From assembly GCA_017433375.1 (NCBI GenBank), contig JAFRHG010000004.1, positions 62,001 to 126,000 on the forward strand: DNA of 64,000 bases, read 5' to 3'. The translations under genes and the position numbers were made by a program. Position 1 is the first letter of the stretch. Every line of letters begins with the position of its first letter. Below the pieces are notes generated by a model that saw only the letters and a program-made list of their open reading frames with translations, searched no databases and had not been told where the DNA came from. Source of the stretch: Bacillota bacterium (lineage in GTDB: Bacteria; Bacillota; Clostridia; Peptostreptococcales; Anaerovoracaceae). Of the stretch, positions 32,368 through 40,638 are shown one piece after another.

Positions 32368-33453
32368 TTACAGATCCAGCTTATAATCGCCGTCCTTGAT
32401 CAGTCCGATCTTGCGCATGATCCGGTCGATCGCAAAGGCAAGGACTGCCGGGAGGACGATGTGAAGAAGGATGACCTTCCAGAGGACATCCAGGGTGAAG
32501 CCCATGCTGGTGAATGTGCCGATCTGGCCCACCAGTCCGCAGGTGCCCATTCCGGCGCCCACGGGAATATTGGTCATGTGGAAGACGCAGGTGGCCAGGG
32601 GTCCGATGATGGCCGCAGCCAGTGTCGGCGGCACGAGGATCCAGGGATTCTTGATGATGTTGGATACCTGCAGCATGGAGGTCCCGATGCCCTGGGCGAC
32701 CAGTCCGCCCACACCGTTCTCCCGGTAGCTGGCTACGGCGAAGCCGATCATCTGGGCACAGCAGCCGACGGTCGCCGCACCGGCGGCCAGACCGGACAGG
32801 TCGAGCATGATGCACAGGGCCGCGCTGGAGATGGGTGCGGTCAGCACCAGTCCCACCACAACGGCGATGAAGATGCCGAAGAGGAAGGGCTGCCACACGG
32901 TGGCGGCCATGATGGCTGCGCCGATCTTCATGAGGCACCAGCCCACAGCCGGACCCACCAGCTTGGCGGCGATGCCGCCGACGACGATGGTTACCGCCGG
33001 GGTGACGAGGATGTCGACCTTGGTCTCCTTGGACACCATCTTGCCGAATTCCGCGCCGAGGGCGCAGGCGATGAAGGCGCCTGCAGGACCGCCGGAGTAT
33101 TCGATGCCGAAGCCCATGAAGGTGGCGCCCATGGCGCCGGTGACCACGCTGGAATAGATGACCAGGGGAGGCGCTTTCAGGCCGGTGGCTACCGCCACGC
33201 CGATGCCCGCGCCCATGATCATGCCCTGTTTGGCGATGCCGCCCACTTCCACCAGGAAGGCTGAAATGGCGTTGTCCCCGAAGAGGTTGGCGGTCTGCTC
33301 GCCCAGTACGGCCAGGATCGTTCCCATGAGCAGGGTGGCGAAGAGGCCGAGGGCCATGGCGGAAAGGGCGTCCTGGAGATACCGCTTCGCCGAGATCTCG
33401 ATGTCCTTCCGCTTGAAAAATGATTGCTTAATGGTCTGTTGTTCTTCTCCCAT
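32368..33453 (-). CDS. PTS_EIIC_2-type membrane permease in the NiaR operon
   Basis: A 361-residue membrane protein with about ten hydrophobic segments, Gly/Ala-rich (MALGLFATLLMGTILAVLG; GVAVATGLKAPPLVIYSSVV; TAPISSAALCIMLDLSG). It fits the PTS_EIIC_2 family of EIIC-like transporters without IIA or IIB partners, and none are encoded nearby. ATG 33453 (MGEEQQ) is chosen because GGAAAGG lies upstream and earlier codons look non-conserved. First gene of an operon with DUF3842 and NiaR, under a NiaR-type operator, so a niacin or NAD-precursor transporter is plausible but unproven. Confidence 0.8.
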   Translation of the reverse strand: MGEEQQTIKQSFFKRKDIEISAKRYLQDALSAMALGLFATLLMGTILAVLGEQTANLFGDNAISAFLVEVGGIAKQGMIMGAGIGVAVATGLKAPPLVIYSSVVTGAMGATFMGFGIEYSGGPAGAFIACALGAEFGKMVSKETKVDILVTPAVTIVVGGIAAKLVGPAVGWCLMKIGAAIMAATVWQPFLFGIFIAVVVGLVLTAPISSAALCIMLDLSGLAAGAATVGCCAQMIGFAVASYRENGVGGLVAQGIGTSMLQVSNIIKNPWILVPPTLAAAIIGPLATCVFHMTNIPVGAGMGTCGLVGQIGTFTSMGFTLDVLWKVILLHIVLPAVLAFAIDRIMRKIGLIKDGDYKLDL

Positions 33454-33504
33454 GACCGATAGTTCCTTTCCTATTATAAGTCGAGAGTTCGTTGATCCGA
33501 CCGC

Positions 33505-33533
33505 ATTGTAGCAAAAGTACAGACAGGTGTCAA
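33505..33533 (-). promoter_or_regulatory. Promoter of the NiaR operon (- strand)
   Basis: On the - strand: TTGACA (33533-33528), 17-base spacer, TACAAT (33510-33505). The -35 lies inside the NiaR-type box. Confidence 0.8.
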
Positions 33534-33540
33534 GACAGGT
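33525..33540 (-). promoter_or_regulatory. Candidate NiaR operator
   Basis: The palindromic core TGTCTTGACA (33528-33537) flanked by CC/GG steps matches the NiaR/YrxA core as remembered from Bacillus and Clostridium. It covers the -35 element, so binding would block the promoter. Confidence 0.68.
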
Positions 33541-33588
33541 CAAAATGATGCAATAAATGGGCGAAAACAGGCAGAATTGCATTTTCCC

Positions 33589-33617
33589 TTGCATTTACTC
33601 CGGTCTTCGCATATAAT
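33589..33617 (+). promoter_or_regulatory. Promoter facing an apparently gene-free stretch
   Basis: TTGCAT (33589-33594), 17-base spacer, TATAAT (33612-33617). It is followed by two hairpins and no open frame. Confidence 0.6.
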
Positions 33618-33623
33618 CATGGT

Positions 33624-33708
33624 GTGGTTATCCCCCTGATAACCTCATTAATCTCTAATCCCAATACCCCTTTTAACAAAAGAGACCGCCAGGTCTCTTT
33701 TGTTATGC
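33624..33708 (+). ncRNA. Candidate small RNA of about 85 nt
   Basis: Starts at the predicted transcription start and ends at a terminator. Contains the hairpin GGTTATC/GATAACC (33626-33632 with 33638-33644), an unpaired A/U- and C-rich middle (TAATCTCTAATCCC), and the 13-base-pair terminator. No start codon with a ribosome-binding site occurs inside. It could instead be a processed leader, but the next gene has its own extended -10 further on. Confidence 0.45.
33675..33708 (+). terminator. Long perfect hairpin, terminator of the candidate small RNA
   Basis: AACAAAAGAGACC (33675-33687) and GGTCTCTTTTGTT (33692-33704) with a GCCA loop. The T-rich 3' arm provides the U-tract; it could also work on the other strand. 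Confidence 0.7.
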
Positions 33709-33798
33709 CGGTTCCTATGTGGTGAAGGATTATGTATTCCGGTGTGATTTTGCCCCATTCGGATTGCTTTTGTTTACCGGGCGTCCCGGGTTTTATGG

Positions 33799-33804
33799 TA
33801 TACT
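33799..33804 (+). promoter_or_regulatory. Extended -10 of the YprB gene
   Basis: TGG-TATACT with no clear -35. The start codon is 6 bases downstream, so transcription should begin at or next to the ATG. Confidence 0.5.
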
Positions 33805-33810
33805 AATTCC

Positions 33811-34815
33811 ATGAAACACCTGTGTATGACCAGTGAGGCGCACATCCGCGGCGGCGCCATTTGGGACGGATATTTTCACGGGCTGCGGACCGGCGTGCTG
33901 GACATCGAAACCACGGGACTGAACCCCCGCAGGGACCGGTTTATCCTGGGCGGGCTTTACGATGTGCAGACCGGCGTGCTTCATCAGGTGTTCGCGGAAT
34001 CCACAAGCGAGGAAGAGGAGACCCTTCAGGTATTTGCCCGCCTCATGGATGAGGTGGACATGGTGGTCACCTACAACGGACGGCATTTCGATATGCCCTT
34101 CCTGGCGGAGCGGATGGGCCGCGCGGGAACGGAGGCGAAAGCCCTTCCCTACGATTTGGATCTGTACCGGATGGTGCAGGGGTATTCCCCGATCCGCCGC
34201 TTCCTGCCCAACCTGAAGCAGAAGTCCGTGGAGAATTACATGGGCCTGTGGCAGGACCGGACCGATGAGATCTCCGGCGCGGAGAGCGTGGAACTCTACT
34301 ATGAATATATGGCCACGAAGGACCCGGCATTGGAGGAGAAGATCCTGCTCCACAACCGGGACGACGTGGAGCAGCTGACCCGGCTGACGAAGGTGATGGA
34401 CAAGTGCGATGTGCACCGGGCCATGAACCGCATGGGATTCCCCGTCCTTCTGGAAGGGGGCTGCCTGCAGGTGAACCGGGTCCAGCTGGGGCGGGATCAG
34501 CTGACCGCGGAGGGAGAGCAGGGAAGACTGGCCCTGGACTACCGGTGTTATGAGCTGGAGGGCTATCCGGCCCAGGCCTCCTTTTCCCGAAGCAGCGGAA
34601 GTTTCCGCATCGACCTGCCCCTGATCCGCCGGTCCGGCATGGCCGTAGTGGACCTGCGCGCTGCCGGGCTTGCTGAAGAGGACTTCGCCCGGTATCCCGC
34701 CGGGGGAAGCGGATTCCTCGTCCTGCAGGAAGGGGACGAGATACGGTATCGGGAAATCAACCACTTCGTCCGGGCCTTTCTGCAGAGGCTGGCACCGGAC
34801 GGGGGAACAAGATAA
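33811..34815 (+). CDS. yprB: RNase H-fold 3'-5' exonuclease, YprB family
   Basis: A 334-residue predicted DEDD-type nuclease. Exo I is LDIETTGL, Exo II TYNGRHFDMPFL and Exo III HNRDDVEQL, all with their acidic residues. The C-terminal 100 residues are a separate beta-rich region seen in YprB relatives. In Bacilli YprB is linked to DNA repair. Expression looks leaderless: ATG 33811 directly follows an extended -10, and no ribosome-binding site is present. Confidence 0.85.
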   Translation: MKHLCMTSEAHIRGGAIWDGYFHGLRTGVLDIETTGLNPRRDRFILGGLYDVQTGVLHQVFAESTSEEEETLQVFARLMDEVDMVVTYNGRHFDMPFLAERMGRAGTEAKALPYDLDLYRMVQGYSPIRRFLPNLKQKSVENYMGLWQDRTDEISGAESVELYYEYMATKDPALEEKILLHNRDDVEQLTRLTKVMDKCDVHRAMNRMGFPVLLEGGCLQVNRVQLGRDQLTAEGEQGRLALDYRCYELEGYPAQASFSRSSGSFRIDLPLIRRSGMAVVDLRAAGLAEEDFARYPAGGSGFLVLQEGDEIRYREINHFVRAFLQRLAPDGGTR

Positions 34816-34828
34816 ACAGGAGCGAAAC

Positions 34829-36106
34829 ATGAACTTAAAGGAAAGCATACATCAGGTCAAGGAAAGCAGTTTCCGGCTGGCATCCCTTCCGGAGCAGGTG
34901 CGAAACGACGCCCTGGAGGCGATCTGCCGGGGACTTGCGGCGAGGGAGCAGGAGATCTTTGCCGCCAACGGGCAGGACCTGGAGGCTGCGGAGGCAAACC
35001 GGCTGCCGGCACCCATCGTCGGCCGGCTCCGCTTCGATGAAAAGAAGATGCGGGACTGCGTTGCCGGCGCCCAGGATCTGATCCGGATGGAGGACCCCCT
35101 GTTCCGGGTGATGCTCCGCCGGCAGCTGGACGATGATCTTATCCTGACCAAGGAGACCTGCCCCATCGGCGTCATCGGGGTCATCTTCGAGTCCCGGCCC
35201 GATGCCCTGGTGCAGATCGCCTGCCTTTGCGTCAAGAGCGGCAACGGCATCATCCTCAAGGGAGGCAGCGAAGCAAAGGCAACGAACCGCGTCCTCTTCG
35301 ACACCATTTACCAGGCGGGCGTGGAAGCGGGCCTGCCGGAACACTTCGCGGCCCTGCTGGAGGACCGCCAGCAGATCGACGAGCTGCTCGGCTGCGATGA
35401 GGATGTGGACCTGCTGATTCCCCGGGGATCCAACCAGTTCGTCCGGTACATCATGAACAACTCGAATATTCCGGTCATGGGACACGCCGACGGCATCTGC
35501 CACATCTACGTGGACGCGGCGGCCAATATCGACCTGGCCGTTCCCGTGATCATCGATTCCAAGATCCAGTATCCCGCCGCCTGCAACGCGGTGGAGACGC
35601 TGCTGGTCCACCGAGGGATCGCCGACGTGCTGATCCCGGCTCTGGCCGACGGGGCGAAGGGAAAGATCGACTTCCTGGGCGACGGGGACACGGTGCAGCT
35701 CATCGGCTGCGAGCCTGCCTCGCCGGAGGATGACCGGACGGAGTATCTGGACACGGTGCTTTCCGTGCGGATCGTGGATTCCCTGGATGAGGCCATCGAC
35801 CACATCAACCGGTTCGGCTCCCATCACACGGACTGCATCATCACGGAGGACAGGGATTCGGCGGCCCGGTTCATGGCCCTGGTGGACTCGGCGGGCGTGT
35901 ACCAGAACTGCTCTACCCGGTTTGCCGACGGATTCCGCTACGGCTTCGGCGCGGAGGTGGGCATCAGCACCGGCAAGCTCCACGCCAGAGGGCCTGTGGG
36001 CCTGGACGGCCTGGTGACCTACAAGTACAAGCTGAAGGGAAGGGGACAGATCGTCGCCGACTATGCCGGCGGGTCCGCCCAGTTCCATTTCAGGGATCTG
36101 AAATAA
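34829..36106 (+). CDS. proA: Glutamate-5-semialdehyde dehydrogenase (gamma-glutamyl phosphate reductase)
   Basis: A 425-residue enzyme of proline synthesis that reduces glutamyl-5-phosphate with NADPH. PIGVIGVIFESRPDALVQI, the nucleotide site KGGSEA and the catalytic Cys in YPAACNAVETLL are intact. ATG 34829 has AGGAG 7 bases upstream; an open frame upstream overlaps yprB and is not used. proC follows; proB is not in the window. Confidence 0.95.
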   Translation: MNLKESIHQVKESSFRLASLPEQVRNDALEAICRGLAAREQEIFAANGQDLEAAEANRLPAPIVGRLRFDEKKMRDCVAGAQDLIRMEDPLFRVMLRRQLDDDLILTKETCPIGVIGVIFESRPDALVQIACLCVKSGNGIILKGGSEAKATNRVLFDTIYQAGVEAGLPEHFAALLEDRQQIDELLGCDEDVDLLIPRGSNQFVRYIMNNSNIPVMGHADGICHIYVDAAANIDLAVPVIIDSKIQYPAACNAVETLLVHRGIADVLIPALADGAKGKIDFLGDGDTVQLIGCEPASPEDDRTEYLDTVLSVRIVDSLDEAIDHINRFGSHHTDCIITEDRDSAARFMALVDSAGVYQNCSTRFADGFRYGFGAEVGISTGKLHARGPVGLDGLVTYKYKLKGRGQIVADYAGGSAQFHFRDLK

Positions 36107-36142
36107 TCCCGGATAAACTGTGTCGATCCGGGCTAAACGGTC

Positions 36143-36171
36143 TTGCGAAACGGCTCCCCCCGGGATATGAT
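36143..36171 (+). promoter_or_regulatory. Promoter of proC
   Basis: TTGCGA (36143-36148), 17-base spacer, TATGAT (36166-36171). Confidence 0.5.
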
Positions 36172-36199
36172 GGAGGGGGCGTATGGAAAGGCAAAAGCA

Positions 36200-37024
36200 A
36201 TGAAAACAGGTTTTATCGGCGTCGGGAATATGGGCGGAGCTATCCTGAAGAGCTACGCATCCTCCCCGGCAGGAAAAAAGGACCGCATTCTGATCTGCGA
36301 TCAGAACCGGCAGCTGGCGGAAAAGCGGCAGGAGCAGATGCCCGATCTGTCCATGACGGACAGCATCGCGGATCTGGTTGGCGCATCGGAAGTCATCGTC
36401 ATCGGGGTCAAACCCCAGGGGATGGAACCGGTGCTGGAGCAGGTCGCCAGAAAGTACCGGCCCGGGAAACTGATCATCTCCATGGCGGCGGGGATCAGCA
36501 TCGCCTATATCCGGAAATTCCTGGGCGAAGATGCCCGGATCATCCGGATCATGCCCAATACACCGGCCATGGTGGGTGAGGCCATGATCGCCATCTGCCG
36601 GGAGGAGCCGGTGGACGATAAGGATATGGAACTGGCCCGGCGCGTTCTCGGTCCCGCGGGAAAGAACGAGGAAGTCGACGAGAAACTCATCGACTGCGTG
36701 ATCGGGGTCAGCGGCAGCAGCCCGGCCTACACATATATGTACATCGAGGGCCTGGTCCGCGCGGCGGAGGCCAACGGCATGGACCGGGAGAAGGCCCGGG
36801 TATTCGCTGCCCAGTCGGTGCTGGGCGCGGCGAAGATGGTGCTGGAGAGCCCGGAGAGCCTGGAGCAGCTGCGGATCAACGTCTGCTCACCGGGAGGCAC
36901 CACCATCGAGGCGGTGCAGACACTGCAGAAGAACGGATTTATGGACGATATCGCGGAGGGCTTCCAGGCCGCCGTGGACCGTTCCATCGAGATGACAAAG
37001 GAAAAACAGAAACATGATCACTGA
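36200..37024 (+). CDS. proC: Pyrroline-5-carboxylate reductase
   Basis: A 274-residue Rossmann enzyme making proline from pyrroline-5-carboxylate. N-terminus FIGVGNMGGAIL binds NADPH; RIMPNTPAMVGEAM and GVSGSSPAYTYMYIEGL are family signatures; the end has SPGGTTIEAVQTL. AAAGGCAA (36187-36194) sits between ribosome-binding site and ATG. Overlaps the Nudix gene by 11 bases. Confidence 0.95.
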   Translation: MKTGFIGVGNMGGAILKSYASSPAGKKDRILICDQNRQLAEKRQEQMPDLSMTDSIADLVGASEVIVIGVKPQGMEPVLEQVARKYRPGKLIISMAAGISIAYIRKFLGEDARIIRIMPNTPAMVGEAMIAICREEPVDDKDMELARRVLGPAGKNEEVDEKLIDCVIGVSGSSPAYTYMYIEGLVRAAEANGMDREKARVFAAQSVLGAAKMVLESPESLEQLRINVCSPGGTTIEAVQTLQKNGFMDDIAEGFQAAVDRSIEMTKEKQKHDH

Positions 37025-37553
37025 AGAAAAACGGGTAAACAGCAGAAAGATCTACGAAGGAACCATCCTGAACGTGCGGGTGGATACGGTGACGGCGCCC
37101 AAGGGCCACGCCTATCGGGAAATCGTGGAGCACGGCGGCGCGGCGGCGGCCGTGGCGCTGACGGAGGATGAACGGATCGTCATGGTGCGGCAGTACCGCT
37201 ACGCCTGCGACCGGGTGGTGCTGGAAGTGCCGGCGGGAAAGATCGATCCCGGAGAAACGGATCCGGAGAAGGTCATGATCCGGGAGCTGAAGGAGGAGAC
37301 CGGCTATACGGCGAAGGAGATCATTCCCCTTGGCCGGATCAATCCCAGCGTGGGCTACTCCGAGGAGGTCATCCATCTGTTCCTGATGAGGGGGATCACT
37401 CCCGGCCAGCAGCAGCTGGATGAGGATGAGGTCATCGAGGTCGAGCTGATGCCTTTTGATGAGGTCTACGAGATGGCGGCCAGCGGACAGCTGGAGGACG
37501 CGAAGACCATCGCCGCCGTCTTCATGGCGGGGCATTATCTGAAGAAAGGTTGA
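37014..37553 (+). CDS. Nudix hydrolase, ADP-ribose pyrophosphatase type
   Basis: A 179-residue enzyme with the Nudix box beginning GETDPEKVMIRELKEETGY (metal-binding Glu residues intact) and the NudF-type VRQYRYACDRVVLEVPAGK. It should cleave ADP-ribose and related nucleotides. Its start lies inside the end of proC and its stop is 4 bases before xerD, so it is translated as part of the same operon. Confidence 0.93.
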   Translation: MITEEKRVNSRKIYEGTILNVRVDTVTAPKGHAYREIVEHGGAAAAVALTEDERIVMVRQYRYACDRVVLEVPAGKIDPGETDPEKVMIRELKEETGYTAKEIIPLGRINPSVGYSEEVIHLFLMRGITPGQQQLDEDEVIEVELMPFDEVYEMAASGQLEDAKTIAAVFMAGHYLKKG

Positions 37554-37557
37554 GACG

Positions 37558-38445
37558 ATGATCGATTATAAGAACGAGTTTATCGACTATCTCAAAGACG
37601 AAAAGAAACTGGCAAAGAACTCCTGCGAAGCGTATGGGAGGGACATCAGCGAGTTCCTTGCCTTTGCCTGGCAGCAGGGACGCGGGGCGGTGACGGAGGT
37701 GACCAGCACCGACGTGATCGCTTATCTGCATCAGCTGAAGCAGGCGGGAAGGTCGGGATCGACGATCAACCGGAAGGTCGCCTCCATCCGGGCCTATTAC
37801 CGGTTCCTGATCGGCCGTGGCCTGATGAGCGAGGATCCCACGGAGAGTATCCGCTCCCCGAAGATCGAGCGCAAGAAGGTGGAATACCTGAGCATCCAGG
37901 AGATCGACCAGCTTCTGGCCTGCCCCGATGACAGCAACAAGGGCGTGCGCGACCGGGCGATCCTGGAAGTGCTCTACGCCACGGGCATCCGGGTCAGCGA
38001 ACTGATCGAGGTGGACCTGGAGGATGTGAACCTGCGCATGGGCTTCGTCACCTGCGACGGCGTGGGCAGCAAGGCGCGGATCGTGCCCCTGGGCCGGCCG
38101 GCCAGAGCGGCCCTGGAAAACTACGTCTACGATGTGCGGGAGAAGCTGATCAAAGGCAACGAAGAGGAAAAGGCCCTCTTCGTCAACCAGAACGGACGGC
38201 GGATCACCCGGCAGGGCCTGTGGAAGATCCTGCGGGATTACGGCAGGCAGGCGGGACTGGAGCGGCGGCTGACCCCCCACACCCTGCGCAATTCCTTCGC
38301 CGTGCACATGCTGCAGAACGGAGCGGATCTGAAGACCCTCCAGGAGCTCATGGGACACGATGACATCACCGCGACCCAGGTCTATCTGTCGGCGACCAAG
38401 AGCCGGCTGAAGGACGTCTACGACCGGGCCCATCCCAGGGCGTAG
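37558..38445 (+). CDS. xerD: Tyrosine recombinase XerD
   Basis: A 295-residue chromosome-dimer resolvase. Core-binding domain about 1-95; catalytic residues are the Arg in [12 protein letters not shown], Lys/His in the [13 protein letters not shown] box, the second His in LMGHDDI, and the Tyr in [11 protein letters not shown]. Its housekeeping context (proC, Nudix, rplS) and normal length mark it as the chromosomal XerD, not an integrase of a mobile element. Confidence 0.93.
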   Translation: MIDYKNEFIDYLKDEKKLAKNSCEAYGRDISEFLAFAWQQGRGAVTEVTSTDVIAYLHQLKQAGRSGSTINRKVASIRAYYRFLIGRGLMSEDPTESIRSPKIERKKVEYLSIQEIDQLLACPDDSNKGVRDRAILEVLYATGIRVSELIEVDLEDVNLRMGFVTCDGVGSKARIVPLGRPARAALENYVYDVREKLIKGNEEEKALFVNQNGRRITRQGLWKILRDYGRQAGLERRLTPHTLRNSFAVHMLQNGADLKTLQELMGHDDITATQVYLSATKSRLKDVYDRAHPRA

Positions 38446-38509
38446 GGCAGGGCGGAGCGTTGCCTTTGCAAAAAACCCGGAAACAGAGGCAAAAATCGGG
38501 AATTCCCGC

Positions 38510-38538
38510 TTGTCAAACGAAATAAACTGCGATATAAT
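38510..38538 (+). promoter_or_regulatory. Promoter of rplS
   Basis: TTGTCA (38510-38515), 17-base spacer, TATAAT (38533-38538). Confidence 0.82.
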
Positions 38539-38544
38539 TCTCTG

Positions 38545-38634
38545 GTGTCTGCGGATGACGCGGGCACCAGGATATTTTACGGGCGGTCCTCTGACGGCAG
38601 TTTCACGTCACGAACGCTGCGAAGGGAAGGAGGA
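38545..38634 (+). ncRNA. Structured rplS leader, candidate L19 leader
   Basis: The leader starts with GGTGTCTGCG...CGCGGGCACC, a hairpin with a GATGA loop, then a GC-rich second half before GAAGGGAAGGAGG. Position fits the autoregulatory L19 leader of Bacillota, but the match was not verified. Confidence 0.4.
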
Positions 38635-38641
38635 AGACACA

Positions 38642-38989
38642 ATGGATGTACTGAACTCGATCACTCAGGAGTATATGAAATCTGACGTCCCTGCCTTCAA
38701 TGTGGGTGATACCGTCAAGGTCCACGTGAAGATCAAAGAAGGAAACAGAGAGAGAATTCAGGTATTCGAGGGATTCGTTCTGAAGAGACAGAACGGCGGA
38801 ATCGGTGAGACCTTCACGGTCAGAAGAATCGCTTCCGGCGTCGGCGTTGAGAAGACGTTCCCGGTACACTCCCCGTTGGTGGAGAAGATCGAAGTCGTCA
38901 GACGCGGTAAAGTCCGCCGGGCGAGACTGCACTATATGCGGCAGAGAACCGGCAAGTCGGCGAAGATCAAGACCAAAGAAGAACGATGA
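38642..38989 (+). CDS. rplS: 50S ribosomal protein L19
   Basis: A 115-residue ribosomal protein at the 30S-50S interface. Signatures are [29 protein letters not shown] and [13 protein letters not shown]. Codons include AGA for Arg, unlike most neighbours, as expected for high expression. ATG 38642 has AAGGAGG upstream. The gene is closed by a terminator at 38995. Confidence 0.97.
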   Translation: MDVLNSITQEYMKSDVPAFNVGDTVKVHVKIKEGNRERIQVFEGFVLKRQNGGIGETFTVRRIASGVGVEKTFPVHSPLVEKIEVVRRGKVRRARLHYMRQRTGKSAKIKTKEER

Positions 38990-38994
38990 GAGAG

Positions 38995-39020
38995 AGGGAC
39001 CTTCTGCCGGTCCCTTTTTT
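38995..39020 (+). terminator. Terminator of rplS
   Basis: AGGGACC (38995-39001) and GGTCCCT (39009-39015), followed by T residues to 39020. Confidence 0.9.
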
Positions 39021-39067
39021 CGTTATAGTTTAGCGGACTAAACCGCCGGAAGGAAGGGGCGGGCGCG

Positions 39068-39937
39068 ATGGAGAAGATCAACTGGTATCCCGGACATATG
39101 AAGAAGACGCGGGAGCTGATCAGGGAGAACCTGAAGATGGTGGACGTGGCCGTGGAGGTCATCGACGCCAGGATCCCCGTGTCCAGCCGCAACCCCCTGA
39201 TCGGCGAGCTGCTGGGGGATAAGCCCCGGATCGTCGCCCTGAACAAGCGGGACCTGGCCGACGGAGAGGCGAGCCTCAGGTGGGCGGAGAGATTCCGCTC
39301 AGAGGGGGCCGGCGCGGTCCTGCTGAACAGCAATTCCGGAGAAGGGGTGAAGGACCTGTTCCGGATGCTGTCGGAGATGGACAGGCAAAGGCAATCCCGC
39401 GGCGGGGTGAAACGGCCTTTCCGCCTGATGATCGTGGGCGTGCCCAATGTGGGGAAGTCCTCCCTGATCAACCGGATGTCCGGCAGAAAGAGCGCCCAGA
39501 CGGGAGACCGTCCCGGAGTGACGAAGGGTAAGCAGTGGATCAAGCTTTCCGGCGGTATGCAGCTTCTGGATACGCCGGGGATCCTCTGGCCCAAATTCGA
39601 GGATCCCAAGGTGGGCCGTAACCTGGCCTTCTGCGGATCCATCAAGGATGAGATCATGGACATTCCCACCCTGGGGATGGAGCTGATCGGCTATCTGGGC
39701 AGGCAGTATCCCGAACTGCTCATGGAGCGGTACCGGCTGGAGGAGATCGGGGAGACGCCCCTGGAGACCATGGAGGCCATGGCCCGGAAGCGGGGATGCA
39801 TCCTTCCGGGGAAGCGGATCGACTACGAGCGGATCGGCCGGCTGGTGCTGGACGAGTTCCGGGCCGGGAAGATCGGCCGGATCACCCTGGAGATGGCGCC
39901 GGAGGACCCGGACGCGGCGGCGCCGGAGGGAGAATGA
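39068..39937 (+). CDS. rbgA: Ribosome biogenesis GTPase YlqF/RbgA
   Basis: A 289-residue circularly permuted GTPase needed for late 50S assembly. Order of motifs is G4 (LNKRDL), then G1 (GVPNVGKSS), then G3 (DTPG), which defines the family; the N-terminus WYPGHMKKTRELI is also characteristic. The C-terminal helical domain binds rRNA. Its place between rplS and rnhB is the usual Bacillota order. Confidence 0.95.
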   Translation: MEKINWYPGHMKKTRELIRENLKMVDVAVEVIDARIPVSSRNPLIGELLGDKPRIVALNKRDLADGEASLRWAERFRSEGAGAVLLNSNSGEGVKDLFRMLSEMDRQRQSRGGVKRPFRLMIVGVPNVGKSSLINRMSGRKSAQTGDRPGVTKGKQWIKLSGGMQLLDTPGILWPKFEDPKVGRNLAFCGSIKDEIMDIPTLGMELIGYLGRQYPELLMERYRLEEIGETPLETMEAMARKRGCILPGKRIDYERIGRLVLDEFRAGKIGRITLEMAPEDPDAAAPEGE

Positions 39938-39938
39938 T

Positions 39939-40613
39939 ATGACGACGAAGGAAGAACGTCTGCGCAGGCAGCAGGAAAAGGTGATCGAGATGAAGCGGAC
40001 GGAGGAGGATCTGCACCGGCAGGGGATCCGATTCGTCGCCGGCGTGGATGAAGTGGGCCGGGGGCCCCTGGCCGGGCCGGTGGTCACGGCGGCGGTGGTG
40101 CTGCCGGAGAACTTCGACGTGCCGGGGATCGACGATTCCAAGAAGCTGTCGGAGAAGCGGAGAGAAGAACTCTACGATATCATCATGGACCGGGCGCTGG
40201 CCGTGGGGCTGGGGCAGTCGGACTGGCGGACCATCGACGAGGTGAACATCCTCCAGGCAACGAAGCTGGCCATGTTCGCCGCTATCGATGACGCCCGGGA
40301 GGATTTGCGCAGGAGAACCGGTGAGGAGTCGGCAGCTATCGGCCGGGTCCTGCTGGACGCGGTGACCCTGGAGGGGCTGGACATCCCCCAGCACGCCATC
40401 ATCAAGGGAGACGGGAAGGTGCTCTGCATCGCCGCCGCCTCCATCATCGCCAAGGTGACCAGGGACAGGATGATGGTCGCCTGGGCGGAGGAATATCCGT
40501 ACTACGCCTTTGAGAAGAACAAGGGCTATGGAACCAAAGCGCACTATGAGGGACTGCGGGAGCACGGGCCGTGCCCCATCCACCGCAGGACATTTATCAA
40601 AAATATGCACTGA
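39939..40613 (+). CDS. rnhB: Ribonuclease HII
   Basis: A 224-residue nuclease that removes ribonucleotides from DNA. Acidic catalytic motif [30 protein letters not shown], and the LLDAVTL-type second Asp are present. It begins 1 base after the rbgA stop, so the genes are co-translated. In many Bacillota dprA follows rnhB; here fhs does. Confidence 0.95.
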   Translation: MTTKEERLRRQQEKVIEMKRTEEDLHRQGIRFVAGVDEVGRGPLAGPVVTAAVVLPENFDVPGIDDSKKLSEKRREELYDIIMDRALAVGLGQSDWRTIDEVNILQATKLAMFAAIDDAREDLRRRTGEESAAIGRVLLDAVTLEGLDIPQHAIIKGDGKVLCIAAASIIAKVTRDRMMVAWAEEYPYYAFEKNKGYGTKAHYEGLREHGPCPIHRRTFIKNMH

Positions 40614-40638
40614 ACAACACAGGGAAGGAGAAATCAAG

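Noticed and set aside
37558..38445. XerD as a sign of a mobile element
   Set aside because: Standard length and housekeeping neighbours; no attachment sites or phage genes nearby.
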